Shown one piece after another: positions 1 to 6,085 of a stretch of 9,283 bases of DNA. The notes beneath the pieces are model-generated. The model was given only the letters and a program-made list of their open reading frames with translations. It did not search any database and had not been told where the DNA came from. Position numbers and translations under genes: made by a program. Position 1 is the stretch's first letter, and each line of letters begins with the position of its first letter. Source of the stretch: Syntrophaceae bacterium UBA4059. GTDB taxonomy: Bacteria > Desulfobacterota > Syntrophia > Syntrophales > Smithellaceae. Location of the stretch: positions 1 through 9,283 of the forward strand of contig DFZJ01000025.1 in NCBI GenBank assembly GCA_002382045.1, given 5' to 3'.

Positions 1-942
1 TATGTTGAATCCTTAACCGCGTCGATTATCAAAGAAGCCAAAAAGATCATGGATGAGATCGAACAACTGGGCGGCATGGCCCGGGCCATTGAAACCGGCA
101 TGCCCAAGATGAGGATTGAAGAATCCGCAGCAAGGAGGCAAGCCAGAATCGATCAGGGCAAAGACACTATCGTCGGTGTCAACAAATACAAAGTCCAGGA
201 AGAAACACCGATTGAAGTTCTGGATATCCCCGCTACGGTCCGTGATGAACAAATTGCCAGAATAAAAGAAATCAAAGCCAAACGCGACAATCAAGCCGTA
301 CAAAAAGCATTAGAGAAAATCACCAGTGTAGCAGAACAAGGCGGCAACCTTTTAGAAGCGGCAATTGTTGCTGTAAGATTAAGAGCAACGGGAGGGGAAA
401 TATCCGACGCCATGGAAAAAGTATTCGGCCGTTATGTCGCCACGACCAGGGTCATTTCCGGCGCTTATGCCTCTGAATACGGGGACAGCGACGTCATCAA
501 TAACCTGAGAGCACGGACAGAGAAATTTCTGGAAAAGACAGGCCGCCGTCCAAGACAACTGGTGACGAAGATGGGACAGGACGGTCATGACCGGGGGATC
601 AAGGTGGTGGCCACGGCTTATGCGGATATCGGCTTTGATGTGGATATCAGCCCGATGTTTCAAACCCCGGAAGAAGCAGCCAAAATGGCCATTGAAAACG
701 ATGTGCATGTGGTAGGCGTATCGAGTTTGGCGGCAGGCCACAAGACCCTTGTTCCCGAGCTTATCCAAAAGCTAAAAGAGATGGGCGGGGAAGACATCAT
801 CGTGGTGGCAGGCGGCGTCATCCCGCCTGCGGATTATGACTTCCTGTATGAAAAAGGCGTCCGGGGAATCTTCGGCCCCGGAACAGCCGTCACCGACTCG
901 GCGGATAAAGTGCTCAGGCTGCTGGAAGAAAAGTACCTGTAA
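1..942 (+). CDS. scpA: Methylmalonyl-CoA mutase, C-terminal part (5' end outside window)
   Basis: Cytoplasmic adenosylcobalamin-dependent mutase that interconverts (R)-methylmalonyl-CoA and succinyl-CoA, a step of propionate breakdown or formation. The frame is open from base 1, so the gene starts upstream and only the last 313 residues are seen. Fragment residues 1 to about 165 are the end of the catalytic barrel domain and linker, including the family-typical stretch IVGVNKY. Residues from about 180 onward form the B12-binding Rossmann domain, with the base-off motif D194-G-H196-D-R-G199; H196 is the expected lower cobalt ligand. SSL and AGGVIPP follow in the expected order. Fusion of catalytic and B12 domains in one chain fits the large-subunit or single-chain mutase. 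A close relative acting on another acyl-CoA (for example isobutyryl-CoA mutase) cannot be excluded without the substrate-binding N-terminal part. The gene converges with fabG. Confidence 0.95.
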   Translation, partial: YVESLTASIIKEAKKIMDEIEQLGGMARAIETGMPKMRIEESAARRQARIDQGKDTIVGVNKYKVQEETPIEVLDIPATVRDEQIARIKEIKAKRDNQAVQKALEKITSVAEQGGNLLEAAIVAVRLRATGGEISDAMEKVFGRYVATTRVISGAYASEYGDSDVINNLRARTEKFLEKTGRRPRQLVTKMGQDGHDRGIKVVATAYADIGFDVDISPMFQTPEEAAKMAIENDVHVVGVSSLAAGHKTLVPELIQKLKEMGGEDIIVVAGGVIPPADYDFLYEKGVRGIFGPGTAVTDSADKVLRLLEEKYL

Positions 943-997
943 AAATAAGCGTAGGGAACGGTCCTGTGACCTTCAGGTTATTCAAACCGTTCCCTAC
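940..997 (-). terminator. Probable intrinsic terminator of fabG
   Basis: Read on the minus strand, the 12-bp stem at 997-951 is followed at once by a T-rich run (GCTTATTTTTA, 950-940). This is the layout of a Rho-independent terminator for transcripts leaving fabG. The T-run overlaps the mutase stop codon. In the plus direction no T-run follows the stem directly, so termination of the mutase transcript here is less clear. The 23-base loop is long for a classical terminator. Confidence 0.45.
951..997. repeat. Perfect 12-bp inverted repeat, REP/MITE-like palindrome
   Basis: The arm GTAGGGAACGGT (951-962) is repeated exactly as its reverse complement ACCGTTCCCTAC (986-997) across a 23-base loop. 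The ends GTAGGG...CCCTAC resemble short palindromic intergenic elements that occur in many copies in environmental bacterial genomes. That family link is recollection and inference; copy number cannot be judged from one window. Confidence 0.6.
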
Positions 998-1001
998 AAC
1001 C

Positions 1002-1024
1002 TTGAACCGTTGAACCGTTGAACC
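1002..1024. repeat. 8-bp tandem repeat TTGAACCG, about 2.9 copies
   Basis: TTGAACCG at 1002-1009 and 1010-1017 is followed by TTGAACC at 1018-1024, directly beside the 951-997 palindrome and just outside the fabG stop codon. It looks like simple intergenic repeat DNA, possibly part of one composite element with the palindrome. Confidence 0.7.
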
Positions 1025-1027
1025 TTT

Positions 1028-1777
1028 TTAAATCTTCATCCCGCCGTCACAGAAGATAACCTGTCCGGTAATGAACGAACTTTCATCGGAGGCCAGAAAC
1101 AGCGCCAGATTGGCGATGTCCAATGGCGACCCTTTACGATTCATCGGCACAATAAACGGCAGCATCGCATCCATTTGTTTGATCGTTTCCGGCGGCATGT
1201 TCTTCATCATGTCGGTCCAGATCATCCCCGGAGCAATGGCGTTGACGTTCACGCCCTTAGCGCCCAGCTCTTTAGCCGCTGTTTTGGTCATGCCGATCAC
1301 ACCCGCTTTGGAAGCCGAGTAGTTGAGCTGCCCCGCATTGCCCAGTGCGCTGGTTGATGAAATATTGATGATTTTGCCGTAGCCTTTTTCGCGCATGACG
1401 CGCGCCGCGCACTGAATGCCGTAAAACACGCCGGTCAGGTTAACATCGATGACGGCATTCCACTGATCATCCGTCATTTTGTGCAGAATGGAGTCGCGGG
1501 TAATTCCGGCGTTATTGACGATAATATCGAGCGTGCCGAATTCTTTGACAGCCGTATCGACCATCTTCTGCATGGTGGCCCGATCCGACACGGAACCCAG
1601 CACGTAAACCGCCTGACCGCCCTTGGCTTTTATCTGGCCCACGACATTTTGTGCGTCTGCTTCGTTGACATCATTGACAACAATTTTCGCGCCTTCTTGG
1701 GCAAAACGCAAAACAATGCCCTCTCCAATGCCGCGTCCCGAACCTGTTACAATTGCTACTTTGTCTTTCAGTCTCAT
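1028..1777 (-). CDS. fabG: FabG-like 3-oxoacyl-ACP reductase (short-chain dehydrogenase)
   Basis: NAD(P)H-dependent reductase of the classical short-chain dehydrogenase family. It probably reduces 3-oxoacyl-ACP (or 3-oxoacyl-CoA) to the 3-hydroxy form in the cytoplasm. The 249 residues match FabG length. The cofactor motif is T11-G-S-G-R-G-I-G18, NNAG lies at 88-91, and the catalytic set is N113, S140, Y153 and K157 within YSASK; the C-terminal ITGQ and DGG motifs are present. The ATG at 1777 has a strong ribosome site, AAGGAG, about 7 bases upstream. That site lies only a few bases beyond the stop of the DUF4384 gene, which points to co-transcription. No other fatty-acid synthesis gene is nearby, so the true substrate could be an acyl-CoA in degradation or polyester metabolism. 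The SDR family is certain, the substrate is not. Confidence 0.9.
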   Translation of the reverse strand: MRLKDKVAIVTGSGRGIGEGIVLRFAQEGAKIVVNDVNEADAQNVVGQIKAKGGQAVYVLGSVSDRATMQKMVDTAVKEFGTLDIIVNNAGITRDSILHKMTDDQWNAVIDVNLTGVFYGIQCAARVMREKGYGKIINISSTSALGNAGQLNYSASKAGVIGMTKTAAKELGAKGVNVNAIAPGMIWTDMMKNMPPETIKQMDAMLPFIVPMNRKGSPLDIANLALFLASDESSFITGQVIFCDGGMKI

Positions 1778-1791
1778 TTTAATCTCCTTTT

Positions 1792-2607
1792 CTATTTTTT
1801 CAGTTGATAAACTGTACTCGCCTCTGACCAGTCCGAAAGTTCAATCTGATTGAGCCTTCGGACAAGATCGCCGATCATTCCGGTCGATTTTTCATCATAG
1901 ACTTGAAAAATTCCTTCTTTGAAACCGAGAGGAAGCAACTCTTCTTTTTTTCGCGTGGCAACAATTTTTATTCTTTCCTCGGCGGAAGCACCTTTGTAAT
2001 TCGGCAAAAACATGGCTTTTAACTGAATGCGGCTGTCCGCCGGAGGGAAGCCATATGCCCGTCCCGCCCGCGTATGGTTATCGAGCATATTTGCATTGGG
2101 CAAAAGCAACGTTACGGAACCATCCGCGGCGATAGAGAAGATATAGACATAAGCATCTTCGCTGACCGAATAAAAGATTTTTACTTCATCGCCTTCTTGA
2201 AGGTCTGTTTTTGAAAGATGGAGTTTAACAGAGAGGCCGCCTCCCTTTTCGGGACAAACCGGTTCGACCAGAGCTTTGATGGTTACTTTATACAAATGCC
2301 GGTTTTGGGCGTCCCAATCAGCGGCAATCGTTTTTTCTTTGGTAATTTTCCCCCGCACCGCGGCATAAATCAAGTCCTCGGCCACCTGGCTGTTGGAAAC
2401 CAGTGTATGCGATTTGATAAAGACACCCACTGCTTTTTCCACGGCCTTACTCTGGGCGTCCCGTCTGGCTCTGGCCTTGACTTCTTTTAATGTATCCAGT
2501 TCTCCCTGCAGGGCTTCCCCTTCCGCCGTCACCCAGACCGGTTTTTCCGCCGCCAGGCTTGCCAACGGAAATATGAACAGGATAAGCAAAACAATTATTT
2601 TTTTCAT
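1792..2607 (-). CDS. Exported DUF4384-domain protein
   Basis: A 271-residue protein with a clear Sec signal: MKK, then a hydrophobic run, then a likely cleavage after SLAA (about residue 20), so it acts in the periplasm or at the envelope. Residues about 22-115 form a charged alpha/beta region resembling the LPP20/FlgT N-terminal type. Residues about 125-222 match DUF4384, with the typical DAYVYIF...DGSVTLLLPN core at 151-171. The function of the domain is not established to my knowledge; relatives occur in envelope or secretion-linked proteins and beside peptidase or kinase modules. I start at the ATG at 2607; an in-frame GTG at 2616 is possible but would shorten the gap to any ribosome site and add nothing to the signal peptide. 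It lies 14 bases upstream of fabG. It follows a truncated reading frame whose stop (2613) is only 5 bases before this start, so it once probably had another operon partner. Confidence 0.8.
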   Translation of the reverse strand: MKKIIVLLILFIFPLASLAAEKPVWVTAEGEALQGELDTLKEVKARARRDAQSKAVEKAVGVFIKSHTLVSNSQVAEDLIYAAVRGKITKEKTIAADWDAQNRHLYKVTIKALVEPVCPEKGGGLSVKLHLSKTDLQEGDEVKIFYSVSEDAYVYIFSIAADGSVTLLLPNANMLDNHTRAGRAYGFPPADSRIQLKAMFLPNYKGASAEERIKIVATRKKEELLPLGFKEGIFQVYDEKSTGMIGDLVRRLNQIELSDWSEASTVYQLKK

Positions 2608-2612
2608 AATTT

Positions 2613-2764
2613 TCACTTCGTCAGACTGAACCTGCCTTTAATTTTCCCCACATCCGGGCTGAGCGACGGGCTTTGCCGGACGTTGAGCTGTTTGGCTTCA
2701 TCTTCGACCTGCAGGGTGATGGGCTCGTCAATATCAATATCAGCAAGATTGTTTTTGCCATCCC
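2613..2764 (-). pseudogene. Start-less 3' remnant of an unidentified gene
   Basis: Between the hepT stop and the DUF4384 start, one minus-strand frame is open from 2780 to a TGA at 2615-2613 and contains no usable start codon near its front. From 2764 on it encodes about 50 residues, including LADIDIDEPITLQVEDEAKQ and ending in GRFSLTK. Its codons (CTG, CAG, GTC, GAA, GCC, AAA) look like those of the neighbouring real genes. The stop lies 5 bases before the DUF4384 ATG, the spacing of adjacent genes in an operon. I read it as the tail of a gene whose 5' part was lost, perhaps when the mntA-hepT pair arrived. It could instead be chance, or the product of a frameshift. I do not recognise the protein. 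Confidence 0.45.
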
Positions 2765-3190
2765 TTACTGCTTTGTAAAATTAAAATACTCAAGGATGCC
2801 GGTATAGAAATCTTCGAGGTCTTTGAGGTGCCGGGCCAGAATCGTTTTTAGAATTTCGACATTGATGGCCTGATAGTCATGGATGGCAATATTTCTGAAA
2901 CCGGCCATGGACTGCATCTTTTGGGATAAATCTTTGTTCAGGATTCCCGCCTGTTCCAGCTTCACAAAATTGTCTTTAATCGTATCCGGCATCCCCAGTC
3001 CTTCCGAGGCAATAATATGAGCGGCAAGGTCGATAGCCGATTGCACGGCCCTCTGGAGATTCAACACAAAAATATCCTGCTTGTTGATGTCATCCAGGGT
3101 GTCCGGTTTCAAATCTGTAATCTCACGAATTCGCCTGAGGCATTTCTGGATGGAAGCAACTTTTGCCAGAATGACATCCTTATCGGGCAT
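2765..3190 (-). CDS. hepT: HepT-like HEPN ribonuclease toxin (DUF86)
   Basis: Toxin half of a type VII MntA-HepT pair. HEPN proteins of this family are small all-helical RNases that act as dimers; the studied Shewanella HepT cuts tRNA. The 141-residue length is typical. The catalytic Rx4HxY signature is intact: R99-N-I-A-I-H104-D-Y106. Y106 corresponds to the tyrosine that MntA modifies with AMP in the studied system. A good ribosome site (AAGGAAG) precedes the ATG at 3190. The start overlaps the last 11 bases of mntA, so translation is probably coupled. All key residues are present, so the toxin should be active unless neutralised. The start-less gene fragment lies immediately downstream. 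Confidence 0.92.
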   Translation of the reverse strand: MPDKDVILAKVASIQKCLRRIREITDLKPDTLDDINKQDIFVLNLQRAVQSAIDLAAHIIASEGLGMPDTIKDNFVKLEQAGILNKDLSQKMQSMAGFRNIAIHDYQAINVEILKTILARHLKDLEDFYTGILEYFNFTKQ

Positions 3191-3596
3191 ATATTCTTCC
3201 TTTCAGAATATTGTCTTCACAAATTTTGCGCATCTGTTTTAAATCATCGTATTGATTAAGCGTATCCACGTAGAACTGGTTATAAAACTTTTTATCTTTT
3301 GCATGAACGAGAACGCCGTTTCTTAAGACCTGCATCTTTAAAACCGGCGATGCGGAATTCAGCACCGCTATATCAATGTCTCTTTTAAGCATTGCGTTCA
3401 AATTACCGGCCAGCTCATTCACCTCAAAAACATCCGGCCGGTCTTCAAAGAGAATCCCGACGTCGATGTCACTATCTTTGGTCATCATCCCGCTTGCCGC
3501 CGATCCGAAGAGGAAAACAAGCAGGACACCGGACTCTGAAGCAAAATAATTCGCCAGCCTAGCAGGTATTTCCGTATCTTTTGTTTCGTATGCCAT
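3180..3596 (-). CDS. mntA: MntA-like minimal nucleotidyltransferase antitoxin
   Basis: Antitoxin half of the pair. MNT-domain proteins of this group transfer AMP from ATP onto the active-site tyrosine of HepT and so silence it. The nucleotidyltransferase signature GSx10DxD is complete: G31-S32 followed by D43 and D45. A third acidic position is D73 or D75 in KRDIDIAVL. I start at the ATG at 3596, giving 138 residues, because AAGAAGG lies 6 bases upstream and the length matches the family. The open frame runs further upstream to 3671, and an ATG at 3602 sits directly against the ribosome site, so both are less likely. The gene overlaps hepT by 11 bases in the usual antitoxin-first order. Base composition here is visibly more AT-rich than in parA or the hydrolase, which fits acquisition by transfer. 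Confidence 0.92.
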   Translation of the reverse strand: MAYETKDTEIPARLANYFASESGVLLVFLFGSAASGMMTKDSDIDVGILFEDRPDVFEVNELAGNLNAMLKRDIDIAVLNSASPVLKMQVLRNGVLVHAKDKKFYNQFYVDTLNQYDDLKQMRKICEDNILKGRIYAR

Positions 3597-3646
3597 TTCC
3601 ATCCTTCTTGTAAAACTCTTTATCACACAGCAAGAAAAGATGCCAC

Positions 3647-3676
3647 TGTAAAGATGGGCACATGTGACCATGACAA
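3647..3676 (-). promoter_or_regulatory. Candidate mntA-hepT promoter with operator-like palindrome
   Basis: On the minus strand a TTGTCA (-35, 3676-3671) and a weak TTTACA (-10, 3652-3647) are separated by 18 bases. An imperfect 14-bp palindrome, GGGCACATGTGACC (3656-3669, core CACATGTG), lies wholly inside the spacer. This would be a fitting place for autoregulation, about 60 bases upstream of mntA. The -10 is poor, so the promoter call is tentative. Confidence 0.3.
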
Positions 3677-3771
3677 TGCAACACGATTGGCAACCCAGGA
3701 CAATCCTATTTTTTCGCCCCCATCAACTGCGGCGTCTGTTCGTTGCTGAATGACTGACAGCAGACAAAACC

Positions 3772-4539
3772 TTACCCGGTTGGCCTTTTGCGAATGATTT
3801 CTTTACACAAGGCCAGATAATCTTCCGCGCCGTGGCTTTTGGGGGCGTATTCAAAGATGGATTGGCCGAAACTGGGCGCTTCGGCCACCGCGATGTTTTC
3901 GCGGATAACGGCATGGAAGACCCGCGCGCCGAACCGCTCGCGAACCTTATCCATAATGGCGTTATTGAGCCTTTTTCGCGCGTCGTAGCGCGTGGGGATA
4001 ATCCGATAGGCAGGCTCGTTTTTATTGAATTTCTTTTTGACTTCCTCCATCAGGGTTAAGAGCCGGCTCATGCCCTTCAGCGCCAGAAACTCCATCTGCA
4101 GCGGGATGAAAACTTCCTGGCAGGCGACCAGCGCGTTGATAGTCAGCAGCCCCGACGCCGGCGGGCAATCAATGATCACGTATTGAACATCGGAAACCGC
4201 CGACAACTTTTTTTTCAGAATCGATTCCTTCCCGGAAAGGGCGGTTATTTCGGCCTCCATCAATGCCAGGTCAAGATTGGCCGGCAGTACTTTCATGCCC
4301 TTGATATCCAGCGTCGCATCGGTAAGCGGTGTTGTCCCTTTCATGACCGAATAAACCGTGCCTTTCAAATCATGGGCGTCCAGTCCCAGTGAATAGGTCA
4401 AATGGGCCTGCGGATCAAAATCGATCACCAGAACTTTTTTCTTCAGCAGGGTCAGTCCGACCGCAACATTGAGCGCGGAAGTCGTCTTGCCGACGCCTCC
4501 TTTCTGATTACAAAAAGCAATGATGTCAGGATTCGGCAT
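3772..4539 (-). CDS. parA: ParA/Soj-family partitioning ATPase (orphan)
   Basis: A 255-residue ATPase of the ParA/MinD group. These dimerise on ATP, bind DNA non-specifically and move or space cargo such as chromosomes, plasmids or protein clusters. The deviant Walker A box is K13-G-G-V-G-K18-T-T, Walker A' is V38-I-D40-F-D-P-Q44, and Walker B is V121-I-I-D124-C-P-P. There is no N-terminal DNA-binding helix-turn-helix, so it resembles the chromosomal short form. No ParB gene and no parS-like site were seen beside it. The ATG at 4539 has GGGAG about 8 bases upstream, and the gene lies 24 bases after the hydrolase stop, with cheW before that. This context raises the possibility that it positions chemosensory proteins, as ParC or PpfA do elsewhere. 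Family assignment is firm; cargo is unknown. Confidence 0.9.
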   Translation of the reverse strand: MPNPDIIAFCNQKGGVGKTTSALNVAVGLTLLKKKVLVIDFDPQAHLTYSLGLDAHDLKGTVYSVMKGTTPLTDATLDIKGMKVLPANLDLALMEAEITALSGKESILKKKLSAVSDVQYVIIDCPPASGLLTINALVACQEVFIPLQMEFLALKGMSRLLTLMEEVKKKFNKNEPAYRIIPTRYDARKRLNNAIMDKVRERFGARVFHAVIRENIAVAEAPSFGQSIFEYAPKSHGAEDYLALCKEIIRKRPTG

Positions 4540-4563
4540 GATAAAATCTCCCGGAAATTATTT

Positions 4564-5424
4564 TCAGACAAGATTCTCAATGAAGTCTTTGACAATCCCG
4601 GCAATTTCCAGCGGTTTTTGCATGGGAATCAAATGACCGGCCCCGGCAACCGATCCGTATCGCCCCTGCGGCAAAAGCGAAACAGCTCTTTGAATATCCA
4701 CTAAGCCGATATTGGGACTTTGCGCTCCTTCCAGAACCAGCACGGGACATTCGATCTTTTCCAGAAGCGGCCAGGGGTCTGTGCTCAAACCGCCCATAAA
4801 CATGGCGGCCTCGCTCTCCGGTGTGCAGGCAAGCTGCATGTCTCCCTCCGGCAGTTTTTCCATGCCGAATTGTTTGTATAATTGCAGGACGCCTTCATCC
4901 CAATCCGAAAAAAACGATCGTGATTTCAGATAGGACATCGCATCGTCTTCGCTTGGCCAATAGTTGACCCTTTTAATCGACTTGGAAGCCAGCGGGTGAT
5001 CCTGGACGCTGGGTGTCATTTTATAAAATTCATCCGGCAGAAAAATCGGCTCGATGAGAACCATACCAAGGGGTTTCAAGCCGTATGCGGCGGCGGCAAT
5101 CGTCAGCACCGTTGCACCCATCGAATGCCCGACCAGTATGGGGTTTTCGATTTTCTGTGCGCGACAGAAGGCCGAGAGGTCCTCGGCGATCACATTCCAG
5201 CTTAGCCCCCCTTCGTGCGGATTACATGAACGATAGTTGCAAATGTAAGGCGCCCAGACGGAATAGTCTGGCATAAATTCCTCAATGATCGGATGCCAGA
5301 GCCAGGGTAAAAAGCCGGTGGCATGCGCGAAAAGAATGGGTCGGGGAGCGCCCTCATAATAAAGATAGGGCAGCCCGGCGCCGCCCACATCTTGCGTCTT
5401 TAATTCAGGAATTTCCTTTTTCAT
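4564..5424 (-). CDS. Alpha/beta hydrolase
   Basis: A 286-residue cytoplasmic protein with the alpha/beta-hydrolase fold and no signal peptide. The HATGF stretch (34-38) forms the expected oxyanion-hole loop. The nucleophile elbow is G99-H-S101-M-G103, and the catalytic histidine is H264 in GAGHLIP. The acid is not obvious: the usual aspartate after the seventh strand is missing in LEGAQSPNIG, and E125 in VLIEP, after the sixth strand, is an alternative. Substrate cannot be predicted; esterase, thioesterase or C-C hydrolase activity are all possible. The open frame extends to TTG at 5430, but the ATG at 5424 is the natural start, with only a weak GGTG ribosome site. It sits between cheW (55 bases upstream) and parA (24 bases downstream) on the same strand with no terminator seen. 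Confidence 0.85.
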   Translation of the reverse strand: MKKEIPELKTQDVGGAGLPYLYYEGAPRPILFAHATGFLPWLWHPIIEEFMPDYSVWAPYICNYRSCNPHEGGLSWNVIAEDLSAFCRAQKIENPILVGHSMGATVLTIAAAAYGLKPLGMVLIEPIFLPDEFYKMTPSVQDHPLASKSIKRVNYWPSEDDAMSYLKSRSFFSDWDEGVLQLYKQFGMEKLPEGDMQLACTPESEAAMFMGGLSTDPWPLLEKIECPVLVLEGAQSPNIGLVDIQRAVSLLPQGRYGSVAGAGHLIPMQKPLEIAGIVKDFIENLV

Positions 5425-5479
5425 CAGCAAACACCATCCGCTTCAAATAACACCGTCACACCGCGCCGGACTCAGGCCC

Positions 5480-5995
5480 TTACACGGCAACGCTGTCTGC
5501 GGCCTGCAGTTCTTCAATGGACAGGATTTTATCAATATCCAGCAGGATTTTAATAGACCCGGCTGCCTTGGCCATTCCCAGAATGTATTCGGTATTGAGC
5601 TTCGTGCCGAAAGAAGGCGTCGCTTCAATATCAGCGCCTTTAATGTTGAGCACTTCCGATACGGAATCCACGACAATACCCATCAAAATCGTCCGCCCTG
5701 CCGCCGTGATCTCGACCACGATAATACAGGTTCTTTCGGTAAACTCAGCGGCCTCGATCGAAAATTTCAAACGCAGATCAATGACGGGGATGACTTTGCC
5801 CCGCAGATTGATAACGCCTTTGATGTATTTGGGGGTCTGCGGCACAATGGTAATGGGCATGATCCCGATAATTTCTTTCACTTTCAGGATACCGATGCCG
5901 TATTCTTCTCCCGCCAGATTAAACGTCAGATACTTGCCTTCTTTATCCGTCATCGCGTGAACTGCTTGATCCATAATTTTTGTCTGTTCAGCCAT
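5480..5995 (-). CDS. cheW: CheW chemotaxis adaptor protein
   Basis: A single CheW domain, 171 residues. CheW bridges methyl-accepting chemoreceptors and the histidine kinase CheA at the inner face of the membrane or in cytoplasmic arrays. The domain runs from about residue 20 (KYLTFNLAGEEYGIGILKV) to the end. It contains the hallmark VINLRGKVIPVIDLR at 61-75 and the late ILLDIDKIL. The first 18 residues are a short polar extension. A strong Shine-Dalgarno run, AGGAGGAGG, precedes two adjacent start codons, GTG at 5998 and ATG at 5995; I prefer the ATG because GGAGG then lies 6 bases upstream. No cheA, cheY, cheR or receptor gene is in the window, so it must work with partners encoded elsewhere. 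It heads a probable cheW-hydrolase-parA operon. Confidence 0.95.
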   Translation of the reverse strand: MAEQTKIMDQAVHAMTDKEGKYLTFNLAGEEYGIGILKVKEIIGIMPITIVPQTPKYIKGVINLRGKVIPVIDLRLKFSIEAAEFTERTCIIVVEITAAGRTILMGIVVDSVSEVLNIKGADIEATPSFGTKLNTEYILGMAKAAGSIKILLDIDKILSIEELQAADSVAV

Positions 5996-6054
5996 CACTT
6001 ACCTCCTCCTCAAACAACTTCTTTCCAGTTTATTTTTTATAAATATGAACCCCC

Positions 6055-6069
6055 TTGCTATAATAGCAA
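6055..6069. promoter_or_regulatory. 15-bp palindrome, candidate operator for cheW
   Basis: TTGCTAT (6055-6061) and ATAGCAA (6063-6069) are perfect inverted copies around one central base. No T-run follows in either direction and a one-base loop cannot fold, so a protein-binding site is more likely than a terminator. Confidence 0.4.
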
Positions 6070-6085
6070 ATCAGCTGTCCGTCAA
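6057..6085 (-). promoter_or_regulatory. Candidate cheW promoter
   Basis: On the minus strand TTGACG (6085-6080) and TATAGC (6062-6057) are separated by exactly 17 bases, giving a start of transcription near 6050 and a leader of about 55 bases. The -35 overlaps the pdaD stop codon. The -10 is embedded in the 15-bp palindrome at 6055-6069, so a bound regulator would block it. Confidence 0.4.

Noticed and set aside
836..1021. Small plus-strand reading frame running across the end of the mutase gene
   Set aside because: It lies in another frame of the mutase B12 domain and then runs through the intergenic repeats; no ribosome site and no protein-like composition.
2218..2629. Plus-strand reading frames opposite the DUF4384 gene
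   Set aside because: They are antisense shadows of a gene with a clear signal peptide and domain match.
2618..2757. Alternative minus-strand frame starting ATG GCA AAA in the hepT-DUF4384 gap
   Set aside because: It begins with a short hydrophobic run but continues as a serine-, lysine- and arginine-rich string with no ribosome site; the neighbouring frame has far better codon use.
3597..3771. Possible terminator or second small gene between parA and mntA
   Set aside because: Only weak 5-bp stems (for example around 3740-3765) without a T-run were found, and the 63-codon frame there is a shadow of parA.
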